From an uncultured Atopobium sp. (GTDB taxonomy: Bacteria > Actinomycetota > Coriobacteriia > Coriobacteriales > Atopobiaceae): a stretch of 64,000 nt of DNA. The DNA is taken from assembly GCA_938045565.1 (NCBI GenBank), contig CALIAZ010000002.1, positions 62,001 through 126,000 of the forward strand. Direction: 5' to 3'. Shown here one piece after another: positions 41,414 to 50,635 of the stretch. The notes beneath the pieces were generated by a model. It was given only the letters and a program-made list of their open reading frames with translations. It was not told the DNA's origin and made no database searches. How positions within the stretch are numbered: the first letter of the stretch is position 1; each line of letters begins with the position of its first letter. Position numbers and translations under genes: made by a program.

Positions 41414-44176
41414 CTACTTGGTAGCAATCTTCTGTGGACCACCATTAGCCTGAATCTTAGCCTGCGCTGCAGCAAGACGTGCGATTGGCACGCGATATGG
41501 AGAGCAGGAGACATAGTCAAGACCAAGGTTGTAGTACATGTGGATGGACTCTGGATCGCCACCGGTCTCACCGCAGACACCAATGGTGAGGTTAGGATTA
41601 CCCTTACGGCCACCCTCAACACCCATGCGGACAAGCCCTGCGACGCCCTTATCAAGAGTTGCAAATGGGTTGGTCTTAACAATCTTACGCTCAAGGTAGA
41701 GAGGCATGAATGCGGACTCAACGTCATCACGAGAGAAGCCAAGGCAGGTCTGGGTGAGGTCGTTAGTACCGAAGGAGAAGAAGTCTGCGTGCTTAGCAAT
41801 CTCCTCAGACATGATAGCTGCACGTGGAAGCTCGATCATGGTACCAACTGGGATGTTGAGCTCAACACCGTACTCGTCAGCAACCTGCTTGATGGTCTGC
41901 TCAACCTCTTCACGGACCTGGATGAGCTCCTCTTCGAAGCCAACCAGAGGAACCATGATCTCTGGGCGAGGGTCGAGACCGACGCGCTTGAGCTCTGCAG
42001 CTGCGCTTGCGATAGCGCGGACCTGCATAACGTTGAGTTCTGGGTAGACAAGACCAAGGCGGCAGCCACGTAGGCCGAGCATTGGGTTTGCCTCCTGGAA
42101 GGCGTCAAACTTAGCGAGAAGAGCACGCTTTGCAGCGGTGTCCTTACCCTGCTCCTCATCACGAGCAATCTCAACGTCAAGCTCACGTGGGGAATCAAGG
42201 AACTCGTGCAGTGGTGGATCAAGAAGACGGACAACAACGTCTTTGCCGTCCATTACCTTGAACATACCAAGGAAATCACCCTTCTGAGCACGACCGAGCT
42301 GCTCAATAGCAAGCTGCTTAACATCCTCAGAGTCTGCAAGGATGAAGTCCTGAATGAGGTGCTTACGCTCACCAAGGAACATGTGCTCAGTACGGTCAAG
42401 ACCGATTGCCTCAGCGCCGTTATCAACGGAAGTCTGAGCATCTGCTGGGTTATCAGCGTTTGCACGTACACCAATGACGCGACCACGGGACTCGTCAAGG
42501 CGAACCTCATCTGCCCATGCAAGGATGGTCTGAAGATCACCAGAGAGCTCTGGCTGAACAAGCTCAACAGCACCAAGGATGACGTCACCAGTGGTACCGT
42601 CGATGGAGATAACATCGCCCTCGTTAACAACAAGGCCGGAATCAGCAACGGTGAAGCGCTTGTTAGCAGCATCAATGCGGAGTGTATCAACACCACAGAC
42701 GCAAGGAGCGCCCATACCACGAGCAATAACAGCAGCGTGGCTGGTCTTGCCGCCGTGGGAAGTTAGGATACCCTCTGCAGCAACCATGCCGTGGAGGTCA
42801 TCCGGAGTGGTCTCCCAGCGGACAAGAATACAAGGCTTGCCTGCCTCTGCAAAAGCCTCAGCATCTGCAGAAGAGAAGACTGCAGCACCAACAGCTGCAC
42901 CAGGAGAAGCGTTAAGACCCTTAGCAATGGTCTCATACTCAGCGTTAGGATCAAACTGTGGGTGCAGAAGCTGATCGAGCTGCTCAGGAGCAACACGAGA
43001 AACAGCCTGCTCCTTGGTAATACGACCCTCTTCGTACATCTGAATTGCAACCTTGAGTGCAGACAGAGCAGTACGCTTACCAACACGAGTCTGAAGCATC
43101 CAGAGCTTACCATTCTCAATGGTGAACTCGATGTCCATCATGTCTGCGTAGTGGTCCTCAAGAATCTCGAAGACGTGGAAGAGCTCCTCGCCAGCCTCCT
43201 TGAGTGCAGGAACCTTAACAAGGTCTGCAATAGGCTCAGTATTACGAATACCAGCAACAACGTCCTCGCCCTGAGCGTTAATCAGGAAGTCACCGTAGCG
43301 CTCGTTGGTACCGTCTGCAGGGTTACGGGTAAATGCAACACCAGTTGCAGAAGTCTCGCCCTTGTTACCAAAAACCATGACCTGAACGTTAACTGCAGTA
43401 CCAAGCTCATCAGGAATCTTGTTCTGCTTGCGGTAAAGGATTGCGCGGTCGTTCATCCAAGAACCAAAGACTGCCTGCTCAGCAAGGCGGAGCTGGAGGT
43501 AAGGATCAGATGGGAAGACAGCGTAACCGTTCTTGGAGACCTCTGGGTGCTCCTTAACGTCAACGTTAGCAGCAAAGATGCCCTTGAACCAAGTTACAAG
43601 GTCACGAAGGTCATTTGCGTCCAGCTCTGTATCAAGCTTAACGCCCTTCTCGGCCTTCTTAGCAGCAATTGCGTCCTCAAAGAGCTGTCCAGAGACGCCC
43701 ATAACAACGCCAGAGAACATCTGAACAAAACGACGGTAAGAGTCCCAAGCAAAACGCTCGTTACCAGTCTGCTTAATGAGGCCCTGAACGGACTCATCAT
43801 TAAGACCAAGGTTAAGAACAGTGTCCATCATGCCAGGCATGGAGAATGGAGCACCGGAACGGACGGAGACAAGCAGTGGATCTTCTGCATCGCCGAGCTT
43901 CTTGCCCATGCGCTCTTCAAGAGTTGCCATTGCAGCGTCAATCTCATCAGTGACGCCCTCAGGCCAGACGTTGCCGTTGTTGGAATAAGCAACGCAAGTT
44001 TGGCAAGTAATTGAGAATCCTGGAGGTACAGGCAGACCAATCTTAGACATCTCTGCAAGGTTTGCACCCTTGCCACCAACAATCCACTTTGCCTCTTCTA
44101 CGGATGCGCCAGCGACCTCAGTAACATCGTTACCGGCGTGGTCCTTTCCGAAGCTGTAAACGTGCTTCTCGGACAT
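41414..44176 (-). CDS. ppdK: Pyruvate, phosphate dikinase
   Basis: PPDK interconverts pyruvate, ATP and phosphate with PEP, AMP and pyrophosphate. The 920-residue protein has the N-terminal ATP-grasp part (GGKGANLAEMSKIGLPVPPGF), the swivelling phosphohistidine domain with GGKTSHAAVIARGMG (Thr478, His480), and the C-terminal TIM barrel with GVCGETGGDP and the catalytic Cys. Thr478 is the residue that the bifunctional regulatory protein PDRP phosphorylates in relatives. I use the ATG at 44176 with a GGAG site; the frame upstream to 44290 has no similarity. The upstream gene encodes a shortened PDRP-like protein. Confidence 0.97.
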   Translation of the reverse strand: MSEKHVYSFGKDHAGNDVTEVAGASVEEAKWIVGGKGANLAEMSKIGLPVPPGFSITCQTCVAYSNNGNVWPEGVTDEIDAAMATLEERMGKKLGDAEDPLLVSVRSGAPFSMPGMMDTVLNLGLNDESVQGLIKQTGNERFAWDSYRRFVQMFSGVVMGVSGQLFEDAIAAKKAEKGVKLDTELDANDLRDLVTWFKGIFAANVDVKEHPEVSKNGYAVFPSDPYLQLRLAEQAVFGSWMNDRAILYRKQNKIPDELGTAVNVQVMVFGNKGETSATGVAFTRNPADGTNERYGDFLINAQGEDVVAGIRNTEPIADLVKVPALKEAGEELFHVFEILEDHYADMMDIEFTIENGKLWMLQTRVGKRTALSALKVAIQMYEEGRITKEQAVSRVAPEQLDQLLHPQFDPNAEYETIAKGLNASPGAAVGAAVFSSADAEAFAEAGKPCILVRWETTPDDLHGMVAAEGILTSHGGKTSHAAVIARGMGAPCVCGVDTLRIDAANKRFTVADSGLVVNEGDVISIDGTTGDVILGAVELVQPELSGDLQTILAWADEVRLDESRGRVIGVRANADNPADAQTSVDNGAEAIGLDRTEHMFLGERKHLIQDFILADSEDVKQLAIEQLGRAQKGDFLGMFKVMDGKDVVVRLLDPPLHEFLDSPRELDVEIARDEEQGKDTAAKRALLAKFDAFQEANPMLGLRGCRLGLVYPELNVMQVRAIASAAAELKRVGLDPRPEIMVPLVGFEEELIQVREEVEQTIKQVADEYGVELNIPVGTMIELPRAAIMSEEIAKHADFFSFGTNDLTQTCLGFSRDDVESAFMPLYLERKIVKTNPFATLDKGVAGLVRMGVEGGRKGNPNLTIGVCGETGGDPESIHMYYNLGLDYVSCSPYRVPIARLAAAQAKIQANGGPQKIATK

Positions 44177-44319
44177 AACACTCCAAACTCTCAAACTGTC
44201 ACACGCAAAGCGTGCACCAACACAATTGAACGCAAAGACATCAAACCAAACAAAGTAGGTTCTGTCCTCACATTCATAGTATGTTACCAACCTACGCGAT
44301 TCATCTGAACAAAATAACG

Positions 44320-44345
44320 GTGAGCGGTCAATATCGACCGTTCAC
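44320..44345. promoter_or_regulatory. Inverted repeat upstream of ppdK, possible operator
   Basis: GTGAGCGGTC (44320-44329) faces GACCGTTCAC (44336-44345) with a six-base centre; nine of ten positions match. On the minus strand it carries a TTGACC that could be a -35, though the -10 at 17 bases (TCAGAT) is poor. It sits 144 bases before the ppdK start. No regulator is identified. Confidence 0.5.
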
Positions 44346-44392
44346 AGAATGATTTACAAACTTGTGGTTGCAAATTGTGAAATTCTTCATAA

Positions 44393-44424
44393 AGAAAATG
44401 AGCACCCAAAGTGGATGCTCATTT
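44393..44424 (-). terminator. Terminator after the PDRP-like gene
   Basis: AAATGAGCA and its complement around a loop of about 12 bases, with T-rich sequence after it on the minus strand. It would end the glyQ-glyS-PDRP-like transcript and leave ppdK with its own promoter. Confidence 0.8.
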
Positions 44425-44457
44425 AACTTTTTGATATTTTGAGGCATCAGCACTCTC

Positions 44458-44853
44458 TTAGCGCGTTACTCCCTCAAAGAAAGCGCCAATTGCGTGGCTT
44501 GGCTCTTCGCCCGTAAGCGTAGAAATAACGTTTACAGCTGGTCCCAGAAGATCAATAGATGGGATGAGGCGCTGATCAAGCTCACGACGAATCTCTCTTC
44601 TAAGAGAGCCATCTGCAAAGGTGTGGAAGACCGCGCGAGGGCGATCCTCATCTTCATGCTCGTTGAAGTATGCACGAACATCATCAACGCTATGAATATT
44701 TGGAACCCTTACGATTTCTACGGAATCATCGCCAAACTGAGCAGCAGCAGCCTTAACTACTGCAGCACCGGTCTCTCCGCGAGAGTCAGACAAAACATAG
44801 ACGATAGGAAGACCATCACCAAGAGTGTTGTTGTCAATATCAAGTGTGCTCAT
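44458..44853 (-). CDS. Short PDRP-like protein (N-terminal half of PPDK regulatory protein)
   Basis: This 131-residue protein matches the N-terminal half of the DUF299/PDRP family (YqfL, PpsR): IVYVLSDSRGETG at 17-29 and VVKAAAAQFGD, then RPRAVFHTF, and IDLLGPAVNVISTL followed by EEPSHAIG. Canonical members have about 270 residues and a P-loop (GVSRTSKTP) in the second half that carries kinase and phosphorylase activity toward PPDK. Here the frame stops at 44458, and the 281 bases to ppdK hold a terminator and no coding remainder, so it is not a simple frameshift. It follows glyS after 62 bases and has an AAAGGG ribosome site. Role: possibly a ligand-sensing or binding remnant that still regulates PPDK (inference). 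Confidence 0.75.
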   Translation of the reverse strand: MSTLDIDNNTLGDGLPIVYVLSDSRGETGAAVVKAAAAQFGDDSVEIVRVPNIHSVDDVRAYFNEHEDEDRPRAVFHTFADGSLRREIRRELDQRLIPSIDLLGPAVNVISTLTGEEPSHAIGAFFEGVTR

Positions 44854-44915
44854 GCTGTAACCCTTTCAGTCAAGTATTCAGAAAGATACAAACATTTATC
44901 TAACCTAAGCGTACC

Positions 44916-47003
44916 CTACTTCTTACGAGAAAGCACACTAATATCGGCGACATTACTAAATACCTGGGAAAACTTGTTCAAAAGACGCAAACGATTTCGG
45001 CGAACGGTATCATTTTCATCCATGACAAGCACTTTATCGAAGAAAATATCAATAGGCTCACGCAGTTGTGACAGTGCAGAAACAGCAGCAGCGTAGTCTG
45101 CACCAGCAAGAGCGGAAGCCACCTGCTTCTGGCCCTTTTTACAAGCAGCGAGCAACGACATCTCTGGCTCGGTAAGAAGCTCTGTATCAACTTCTACACC
45201 AAGAGAAGCGTCACTAAGGTGAGCTGCGCGTGCATAAGCAGTAGCAAGGTCCTCAAAGAGCTCGGGCTCGTTCTGACGCGCCTCATCAAGTGCACGAGCA
45301 CGCTGAAGGAACTCATCAGGATTAATAACGCCAATTGCACTGACAGCCTCAATAGCGTCTGCAGAGATCTTCTCGTCCTTTGCAATAGATGCAAGGCGAC
45401 CAATAAAGTACTGCTCAACCTGAGACTGAACAGACTCGTCAACAACAAGACCCTGCTGGCGGTAGAGCTCCAGAGAGCTTGCAATGAGCTTCTTGAGGTC
45501 AAGGTTTGCCGTTGAGCGAACCAGTGCAATAACACCAATAGCTGCACGACGAACAGCGTAAGGATCGGAAGAGCCGGTTGGTGGCTCGTTGATGGCAAAG
45601 ATGCCACAGATGGTATCAAGCTTGTCAGCAATAGCTACAAAGCGACCAATCTGGCCACTTGGGAGCTCGTCGCCGGCAAAGCGAGGACGATAGTGTTCGC
45701 GAATTGCTGCAGCTACATCGCTCTTCTCGCCAGCAGCCTCTGCGTAGTAGCCACCCATGACACCCTGCTGGCTGGTGAACTCGACAACCGCCTGGCTGAC
45801 AAGGTCTGCCTTTGCAAGGTGAGCAGCGCGTGCAGCAAGCTCTGCCTCTTCTTTGTTGGAAGTCTCGTCAAGCGCAATCTCTGCAGCAAGAGCCTCCATA
45901 CGCTGAGTCTTCTGCAGAACGGTTCCGAGCTTCTCCTGGAAGACAACGGTCTCTAGACGCTGAGCAAACTCATCAAGCGTATGCTTCAAGTCCTCCTCAA
46001 AGAAGAACTTAGCGTCGTCGAGACGAGCACGAACAACACGCTCGTTGCCGTCAATAACACGCTCTGCGCAAGATGGATCTGCGTTTGAAACCACAATAAA
46101 CTCTCGAGTCAGCTTGCCATGAGCGTCATAGATTGGGAAATAGCGCTGGTTGGAAAGCATGGACTCAGTAATAATCTCTGAAGGAACGTTGAGGAATTCC
46201 TCGTCAAAAGTGCCCACAAGAACCTGGGGCCACTCGGTAAGGTTGATGACCTCCTCAAAGACCTTCTCTGGCATATCAACGTGAGATCCTGGACGAGCAG
46301 CCTCAACCTCTTTAATGCCGGCGAGAATAACGTCTTTGCGCTGCTCCTGGAGCAAAACACCAGCATTTTTGAGCACCTGCTCATAGTCAGCTGGAGTAGC
46401 TACCTCATGGTAACCAGGTCCAAGAACACGGTGGCCCTGAGTGGTGTTTGAACTAGTTACATCGGCGTAGGTAACAGGAACAATCTCTGAACCAAAGAGG
46501 ACGCAAAGCCAACGAACAGGACGAACATAGCGCTCGTGGAAAGAACCCCAGCGCTGGCTGCGAGGCCAGTCAAGAGCAGCAATCCAAGAAGTTGCCAGCT
46601 CAGAGAGAATCTTTGTAGCAGGAACTGAAGGAATGTTGAGCTCCGCAAAGACGTACTCGTGACCATCGGTATCTACACGGCGGGTCAGCGCATCAGCACT
46701 TACGCCGCACTTACGAGCAAATCCTTCAGCAGCCTTGGTTGGTCTGTCCTCTGCATCAAAAGCAATTTCTGCCTTAGGACCACGCTTGACCTCAGAAATC
46801 TCTTCTGTAGCCTCAGCTACGTCCTTAACGTAGGCGGTTAAACGACGAGGTGTCGAGAGGATCTTAACCTCTCCAAATGACAAACCAGAGTCTTTAAGTC
46901 CGGAAACTACAAGCTTATTAAACTGAGCAATAGCTTTCTGCAGTGGAGCAGAAGGCATCTCTTCAGAACCAATCTCAAAAAGGAAGTCTCTAACCTCAGC
47001 CAT
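44916..47003 (-). CDS. glyS: Glycyl-tRNA synthetase beta subunit
   Basis: Beta subunit of the alpha2-beta2 glycyl-tRNA synthetase, carrying tRNA-binding parts. FLFEIGSEEMPSAPL at the N-terminus, VRPVRWLCVLFG, and an HD-like domain around residues 400-480 with GVMGGYYAE, then the C-terminal anticodon-binding domain (AVSALSQLREPIDIFFDKVLVMDE). It has 695 residues. Start is one base after the glyQ stop. Confidence 0.96.
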   Translation of the reverse strand: MAEVRDFLFEIGSEEMPSAPLQKAIAQFNKLVVSGLKDSGLSFGEVKILSTPRRLTAYVKDVAEATEEISEVKRGPKAEIAFDAEDRPTKAAEGFARKCGVSADALTRRVDTDGHEYVFAELNIPSVPATKILSELATSWIAALDWPRSQRWGSFHERYVRPVRWLCVLFGSEIVPVTYADVTSSNTTQGHRVLGPGYHEVATPADYEQVLKNAGVLLQEQRKDVILAGIKEVEAARPGSHVDMPEKVFEEVINLTEWPQVLVGTFDEEFLNVPSEIITESMLSNQRYFPIYDAHGKLTREFIVVSNADPSCAERVIDGNERVVRARLDDAKFFFEEDLKHTLDEFAQRLETVVFQEKLGTVLQKTQRMEALAAEIALDETSNKEEAELAARAAHLAKADLVSQAVVEFTSQQGVMGGYYAEAAGEKSDVAAAIREHYRPRFAGDELPSGQIGRFVAIADKLDTICGIFAINEPPTGSSDPYAVRRAAIGVIALVRSTANLDLKKLIASSLELYRQQGLVVDESVQSQVEQYFIGRLASIAKDEKISADAIEAVSAIGVINPDEFLQRARALDEARQNEPELFEDLATAYARAAHLSDASLGVEVDTELLTEPEMSLLAACKKGQKQVASALAGADYAAAVSALSQLREPIDIFFDKVLVMDENDTVRRNRLRLLNKFSQVFSNVADISVLSRKK

Positions 47004-47918
47004 TTAAGCCACCTCCTCATGAGTAGTTGCTGCAGGTGCTTTCTTAGAAGCAACCTCCTCCAAATACGATTCGCAGCATGCCTTAGCAACGGTGCGAACA
47101 CGAAGAATATAGTTAGCTCTTTCAACAGCAGAAAGAGCACCACGAGAGTCAAGCAAGTTAAATGCGTGGCTGCATTTCATAACACAGTCATATGCAGGAA
47201 GTGGAAGCTTACGTTCAAGACAGCTATGGCACTCTGCCTCATACTCGTCGAACTTCTCGCGCATAAGCTCAATGTTGGCTACCTCAAAGTTATAGGTTGA
47301 GAACTCACGCTCGTTCTCAAGGAATACCTGGCCATATGTCATTGGCGTACCGTCTGGCAGGTAGCTCCAAACCAGGTCATAGACGGAGTCAACACCCTGA
47401 GCATACATAGCAATACGCTCAAGACCATAGGTAATCTCAACAGGAACAGGATCTACCTCAATGCCACCTACCTGCTGGAAGTACGTGAACTGAGTAACCT
47501 CCATGCCATTGAGCCAGACCTCCCAGCCAAGACCCCAGGCACCAAGTGTTGGGCTCTCCCAGTCGTCCTCAACGAAGCGAACGTCGTGGTCTTTTGGATC
47601 AAGGCCAATAGCAGCAAGTGAGCCAAGATAGAGATCTTGAGAGTCTGCAGGAGATGGCTTGAGCAAGACCTGGAACTGATAGTAGTGCTGCAAGCGATTG
47701 GGGTTCTCGCCATAGCGTCCATCAGCAGGACGGCGACAAGGCTGTGGATAGCAGGTACGCCAGGCGTCAGGGCCAAGTGAGCGCAGGATAGTTGCGGTAT
47801 GGAAGGTACCAGCACCTACCTCAGAGTCATATGGCTGCATGACCGTGCAACCCTTTTCTGCCCAATAGTGTTCAAGGGTCAAAATCATATCTTGAAACGT
47901 TAGTGGTGTTGCACCCAT
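47004..47918 (-). CDS. glyQ: Glycyl-tRNA synthetase alpha subunit
   Basis: The catalytic alpha subunit of the two-chain enzyme. [55 protein letters not shown] and [19 protein letters not shown] are hallmarks. It has 304 residues. A tail of about 20 residues rich in Lys, Ala and Thr follows the core. No T-box leader is visible upstream; it is reached from lepB 33 bases away. Confidence 0.97.
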   Translation of the reverse strand: MGATPLTFQDMILTLEHYWAEKGCTVMQPYDSEVGAGTFHTATILRSLGPDAWRTCYPQPCRRPADGRYGENPNRLQHYYQFQVLLKPSPADSQDLYLGSLAAIGLDPKDHDVRFVEDDWESPTLGAWGLGWEVWLNGMEVTQFTYFQQVGGIEVDPVPVEITYGLERIAMYAQGVDSVYDLVWSYLPDGTPMTYGQVFLENEREFSTYNFEVANIELMREKFDEYEAECHSCLERKLPLPAYDCVMKCSHAFNLLDSRGALSAVERANYILRVRTVAKACCESYLEEVASKKAPAATTHEEVA

Positions 47919-47951
47919 GATGTTCTTTCTCTCAAATGTCCGACGTAAGTA

Positions 47952-48506
47952 CTATAGCCCGCGAGCATGGTCAAAGGGCCAGAAAATAAACATTGCCTTA
48001 GAAGTCACGGTAGAAACCGCAACTGCTCCAAAATATCTGGAATCAAGCGAGTTTGTTCTGTTATCCCCCATAACAAAAATATGACCTGCAGGAACAGTAT
48101 ACGGATAATTCTGAATTACGGCACCCGTGCGATCCGCAAGAGAATACGTTGGCTTGCCTTCAGTGTAAGGCTCGTCCATAAGCTGGCCATCGACATACAC
48201 AGCGCCGTCACGCAAATCAACCGTCTGACCTGCTGTGGCAATGACGCGCTTCACTAAAAGCGTATCGGGGTTTTGAGGGCTGGTAAAGGTAACCACATCA
48301 CCTGCTTGAGGAGTACCGCCAAAACGATAGGTAAGTTTCTCTCCTACCAAGCGGTCTCCCAACTGAATGGTATTGAGCATGGAACCTGTTGGAACCTCAT
48401 ACACCTCAGCAACAAAAGTCCTGATAAAAAATGCCAGCGCAACGGCAACAGCAACAATTACCAGGTATTCAAAAATTTCAAGTACTTTAGAGTGTCCACT
48501 ACTCAT
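47952..48506 (-). CDS. lepB: Signal peptidase I
   Basis: Type I signal peptidase with one N-terminal membrane helix (about residues 12-32). Catalytic Ser42 is in VPTGSML and Lys86 in LLVKRVIA; GDNRTNSLDSRYFG is the conserved box E. It has 184 residues. I use the ATG at 48506, which overlaps the trmD stop by eight bases; the frame extends to a TTG at 48530. It would process exported proteins such as the LPDTG protein here. Confidence 0.95.
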   Translation of the reverse strand: MSSGHSKVLEIFEYLVIVAVAVALAFFIRTFVAEVYEVPTGSMLNTIQLGDRLVGEKLTYRFGGTPQAGDVVTFTSPQNPDTLLVKRVIATAGQTVDLRDGAVYVDGQLMDEPYTEGKPTYSLADRTGAVIQNYPYTVPAGHIFVMGDNRTNSLDSRYFGAVAVSTVTSKAMFIFWPFDHARGL

Positions 48507-49248
48507 TGTTATCACCAGATTGCTGATCAAGCTCTGCTAAATACGCTCTATCTTTGTCAGTGAGCTGAGCGCTCTCGAGAAGATCGGGGCGCCATGCGCG
48601 CGTACGAGCAAGTGCAGAGTGTCGTCTCCAGATTGCTACTGCTCCATGGTCACCCGACAGAAGCACGGACGGAACTTCTCGCCCCTCAAATTTTGCTGGA
48701 CGCGTGTACTGAGCATACTCAAGAAGGCCATCGTCAGAGAAAGACTCATCCTGCGAGCTCATCTCATCGCCAAGCGCACCAGGGAGCAGGCGCACAACCG
48801 AGTCAATCACGGTAAGTGCAGGAAGCTCTCCGCCCGTCAGAACGTAATCTCCCATAGAAATAACGTCATCTGCCAGCTCATAGACTCGCTCATCCATGCC
48901 CTCATAACGGCCGCAAACAAACAGAATGCGCTCTTTTTGAGCAAACTCTTGAGCAATAACCTGAGAATACGGTCTACCAACTGGCGAGAAAAACACCACG
49001 TAGGGCTTGGCATCTGCCTGATCAGAAATCTCTCGAACTGCTTCAAAAATAGGAGCGGGCTTCATAAGCATACCTTGCCCGCCACCAAAAGGAGCGTCGT
49101 CTACCGTACGATGCCTATCATGTGTCCAGTCACGCAAATCATGTGCATAGAACTCAAAAATGTTTGCCTTTCGAGCTCTGCCCATAATAGACGCGTCTAA
49201 ATAGGGCGAGAAGACCTCAGGAAACACTGAGAGCGTTTCTAGACGCAT
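48499..49248 (-). CDS. trmD: tRNA (guanine37-N1)-methyltransferase
   Basis: TrmD methylates G37 of tRNAs with SAM and folds into a trefoil knot. TLSVFPEVFSPYLDASIMGRA, DDAPFGGGQGM, CGRYEGMDERV and GDYVLTGGELPALTVIDSV are present. I use the ATG at 49248, giving 249 residues and an MRLETLSVFPE N-terminus as in relatives; a GTG three codons earlier is possible. It carries three copies of the dispersed word (48676, 48983, 49205). Confidence 0.97.
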   Translation of the reverse strand: MRLETLSVFPEVFSPYLDASIMGRARKANIFEFYAHDLRDWTHDRHRTVDDAPFGGGQGMLMKPAPIFEAVREISDQADAKPYVVFFSPVGRPYSQVIAQEFAQKERILFVCGRYEGMDERVYELADDVISMGDYVLTGGELPALTVIDSVVRLLPGALGDEMSSQDESFSDDGLLEYAQYTRPAKFEGREVPSVLLSGDHGAVAIWRRHSALARTRAWRPDLLESAQLTDKDRAYLAELDQQSGDNNE

Positions 49249-49249
49249 G

Positions 49250-49771
49250 CTACTCACCCAACCTTAGAAGACCCTGAGGAATTGAGACGGCAATGGGGCC
49301 CTCAGCTGGAGCCTCTTTGATAAATTCATCAACGGCAGGCATCAGTACCTGTCCAAAAGGTCCCTCAATGACCCACACATTTTGTGTAGGTCCAACAAGA
49401 ACCTCTGAAATTTCACCCAGAGAACCATGTTCTGTATCACGTACTTCTCTACCAACAAGCAGAGAAACATTGACCAGACCAAAGTTTTCTGGAAGACAAT
49501 CTTCTTCTACCAGAAGCGTTTTACCTACAAGCTCTTCTGCGTCAGAGATGGTAGTTACGTCTTCAAAAGTTACAAGACTACCTTCTCTGTCATCTGACTC
49601 AATAGAGACAACCAAGAACTTCCTTGGGCCTTTAAGCGTAGGCGGAACAGGAACAACTGTCATGCCTTCAGCTATAAGAGAAGGAAGGCTGTGAACGGGA
49701 ACCGTCACAACCTCCCCTCTTTTACCATGCGTTTTAACAATTTGAGCAATTGCTCGCCAGTGTTTACGCAA
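49250..49771 (-). CDS. rimM: Ribosome maturation factor RimM
   Basis: RimM helps to mature the 30S head. The 173-residue protein has the N-terminal barrel (AIAQIVKTHGKRGEVVTVPV) and the C-terminal PRC barrel (GSLGEISEVLVGPTQNVWVIEG, LMPAVDEFIKE). It appears to start at a TTG at 49771, three bases after the khpA stop. The rpsP-khpA-rimM-trmD order supports it. Confidence 0.95.
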   Translation of the reverse strand: MRKHWRAIAQIVKTHGKRGEVVTVPVHSLPSLIAEGMTVVPVPPTLKGPRKFLVVSIESDDREGSLVTFEDVTTISDAEELVGKTLLVEEDCLPENFGLVNVSLLVGREVRDTEHGSLGEISEVLVGPTQNVWVIEGPFGQVLMPAVDEFIKEAPAEGPIAVSIPQGLLRLGE

Positions 49772-49773
49772 AA

Positions 49774-50076
49774 TTAGCCTACAACCTCGACATCAACAGA
49801 GGTGCCAACACGCTGGCCAAGAGCACGAGCCAAAGTACGAATAGCCTTAATGGTTCTACCCTTGCGGCCGATGACACGTCCAGCGTCTTCCTCAGAGCAA
49901 GAAACCTCAATCAAGGCTCCATCCTCGCGATCGGTGACGTCGAGTGCAACAGCATCTTCATTATCGACAAGACCACAAACGATGTACTCGACAAGATCAG
50001 CAACCTTGTCAGAGGGCATCTCCTGAATGTCTTGATCGACAGCGTCTACCTCAGTGGGCTCTGTGAATTCAGACAC
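49774..50076 (-). CDS. khpA: KH-domain RNA-binding protein KhpA
   Basis: A single type II KH domain; the RNA-binding loop is GRKG within VIGRKGRTIKAIRTLARALG, and VEYIVCGLVDNEDAVALDV precedes it. At 100 residues it has a 20-residue acidic N-terminal lead longer than usual. It starts at a GTG at 50076 just after rpsP. KhpA works with KhpB/Jag in RNA binding and cell elongation control in other Gram-positives; the partner is not in this window. Confidence 0.94.
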   Translation of the reverse strand: MSEFTEPTEVDAVDQDIQEMPSDKVADLVEYIVCGLVDNEDAVALDVTDREDGALIEVSCSEEDAGRVIGRKGRTIKAIRTLARALGQRVGTSVDVEVVG

Positions 50077-50079
50077 GAT

Positions 50080-50448
50080 TTACTCAGCCTCTGGAGCCTC
50101 GGACTCCTCAGCAGCTGCGGCAGCAGCCTCAGCAGCAGCCTCTGCAGCTGCAGCAGCCTTTGCCTGTGCCTTCTTGGAGAGCTTGGTCTTCTTCTCTGCA
50201 ACTGGAGCACCAGTACGAGCGATCTCAATGAGGTGAGAAACTGCGCTTGTTGGCTGAGCGCCCTTTGCTACCCACTCGTCAACCTTCTCGAGGTTGATAT
50301 CAATCGTCTTTGGGCTAGTCAGTGGGTTATAACGACCGACTTCTTCAATGTAACGACCATCGCGAGGCATACGACCATCAGCGACAACTACGCGATAGTA
50401 CGGACGCTTCTTGGCACCGTGACGGGCCAGACGAATCTTAACTGCCAA
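50080..50448 (-). CDS. rpsP: 30S ribosomal protein S16
   Basis: S16 is identified by [37 protein letters not shown] and [10 protein letters not shown]. The start is a TTG at 50448, preceded by GGAGGAG at six bases; S16 proteins begin MAVKIRL, which this gives exactly. The C-terminal 45 residues are a Lys-, Ala- and Glu-rich tail with long alanine runs and an acidic end, as in several actinobacterial S16 proteins. It opens the rimM-trmD-lepB-glyQS operon. Confidence 0.95.
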   Translation of the reverse strand: MAVKIRLARHGAKKRPYYRVVVADGRMPRDGRYIEEVGRYNPLTSPKTIDINLEKVDEWVAKGAQPTSAVSHLIEIARTGAPVAEKKTKLSKKAQAKAAAAAEAAAEAAAAAAEESEAPEAE

Positions 50449-50594
50449 TGAAAACTCCTCCATACGAGCGGTGCCTCGGATGTTAGATGGGCTGCACCGC
50501 AAAGCCACAAATCGGGTTACAAGTGTACAACAACGCGTTAACCTCGAAAAGTATAAATTTGTTCTCTTCAAAAAGTACTCGTAATTTATTTATG

Positions 50595-50629
50595 AAACAC
50601 TTGTTCTATTTACGTAAAAAGTATACACT
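50595..50629 (+). promoter_or_regulatory. dinB promoter overlapping a LexA-box-like palindrome
   Basis: -35 TTGTTC (50601-50606), 17 bases, -10 TACACT (50624-50629). AAACACTTGTTC (50595-50606) matches the Gram-positive SOS consensus GAACN4GTTC with one change and covers the -35. The ATG is six bases after the -10, so the message is probably leaderless. Confidence 0.55.
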
Positions 50630-50635
50630 ATATCT

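Noticed and set aside
42791..44014. A 407-codon open frame on the plus strand across ppdK
   Set aside because: It is antisense to a highly conserved enzyme, has no domain or ribosome site, and arises from the codon composition of ppdK.
44177..44457. A frameshifted second half of the PDRP-like gene
   Set aside because: The space is too short for the missing 140 residues, holds a terminator, and no frame shows the P-loop or other C-terminal motifs.
47919..47951. T-box or glycine riboswitch before glyQ
   Set aside because: The gap to lepB is only 33 bases and no T-box bulge sequence is present.
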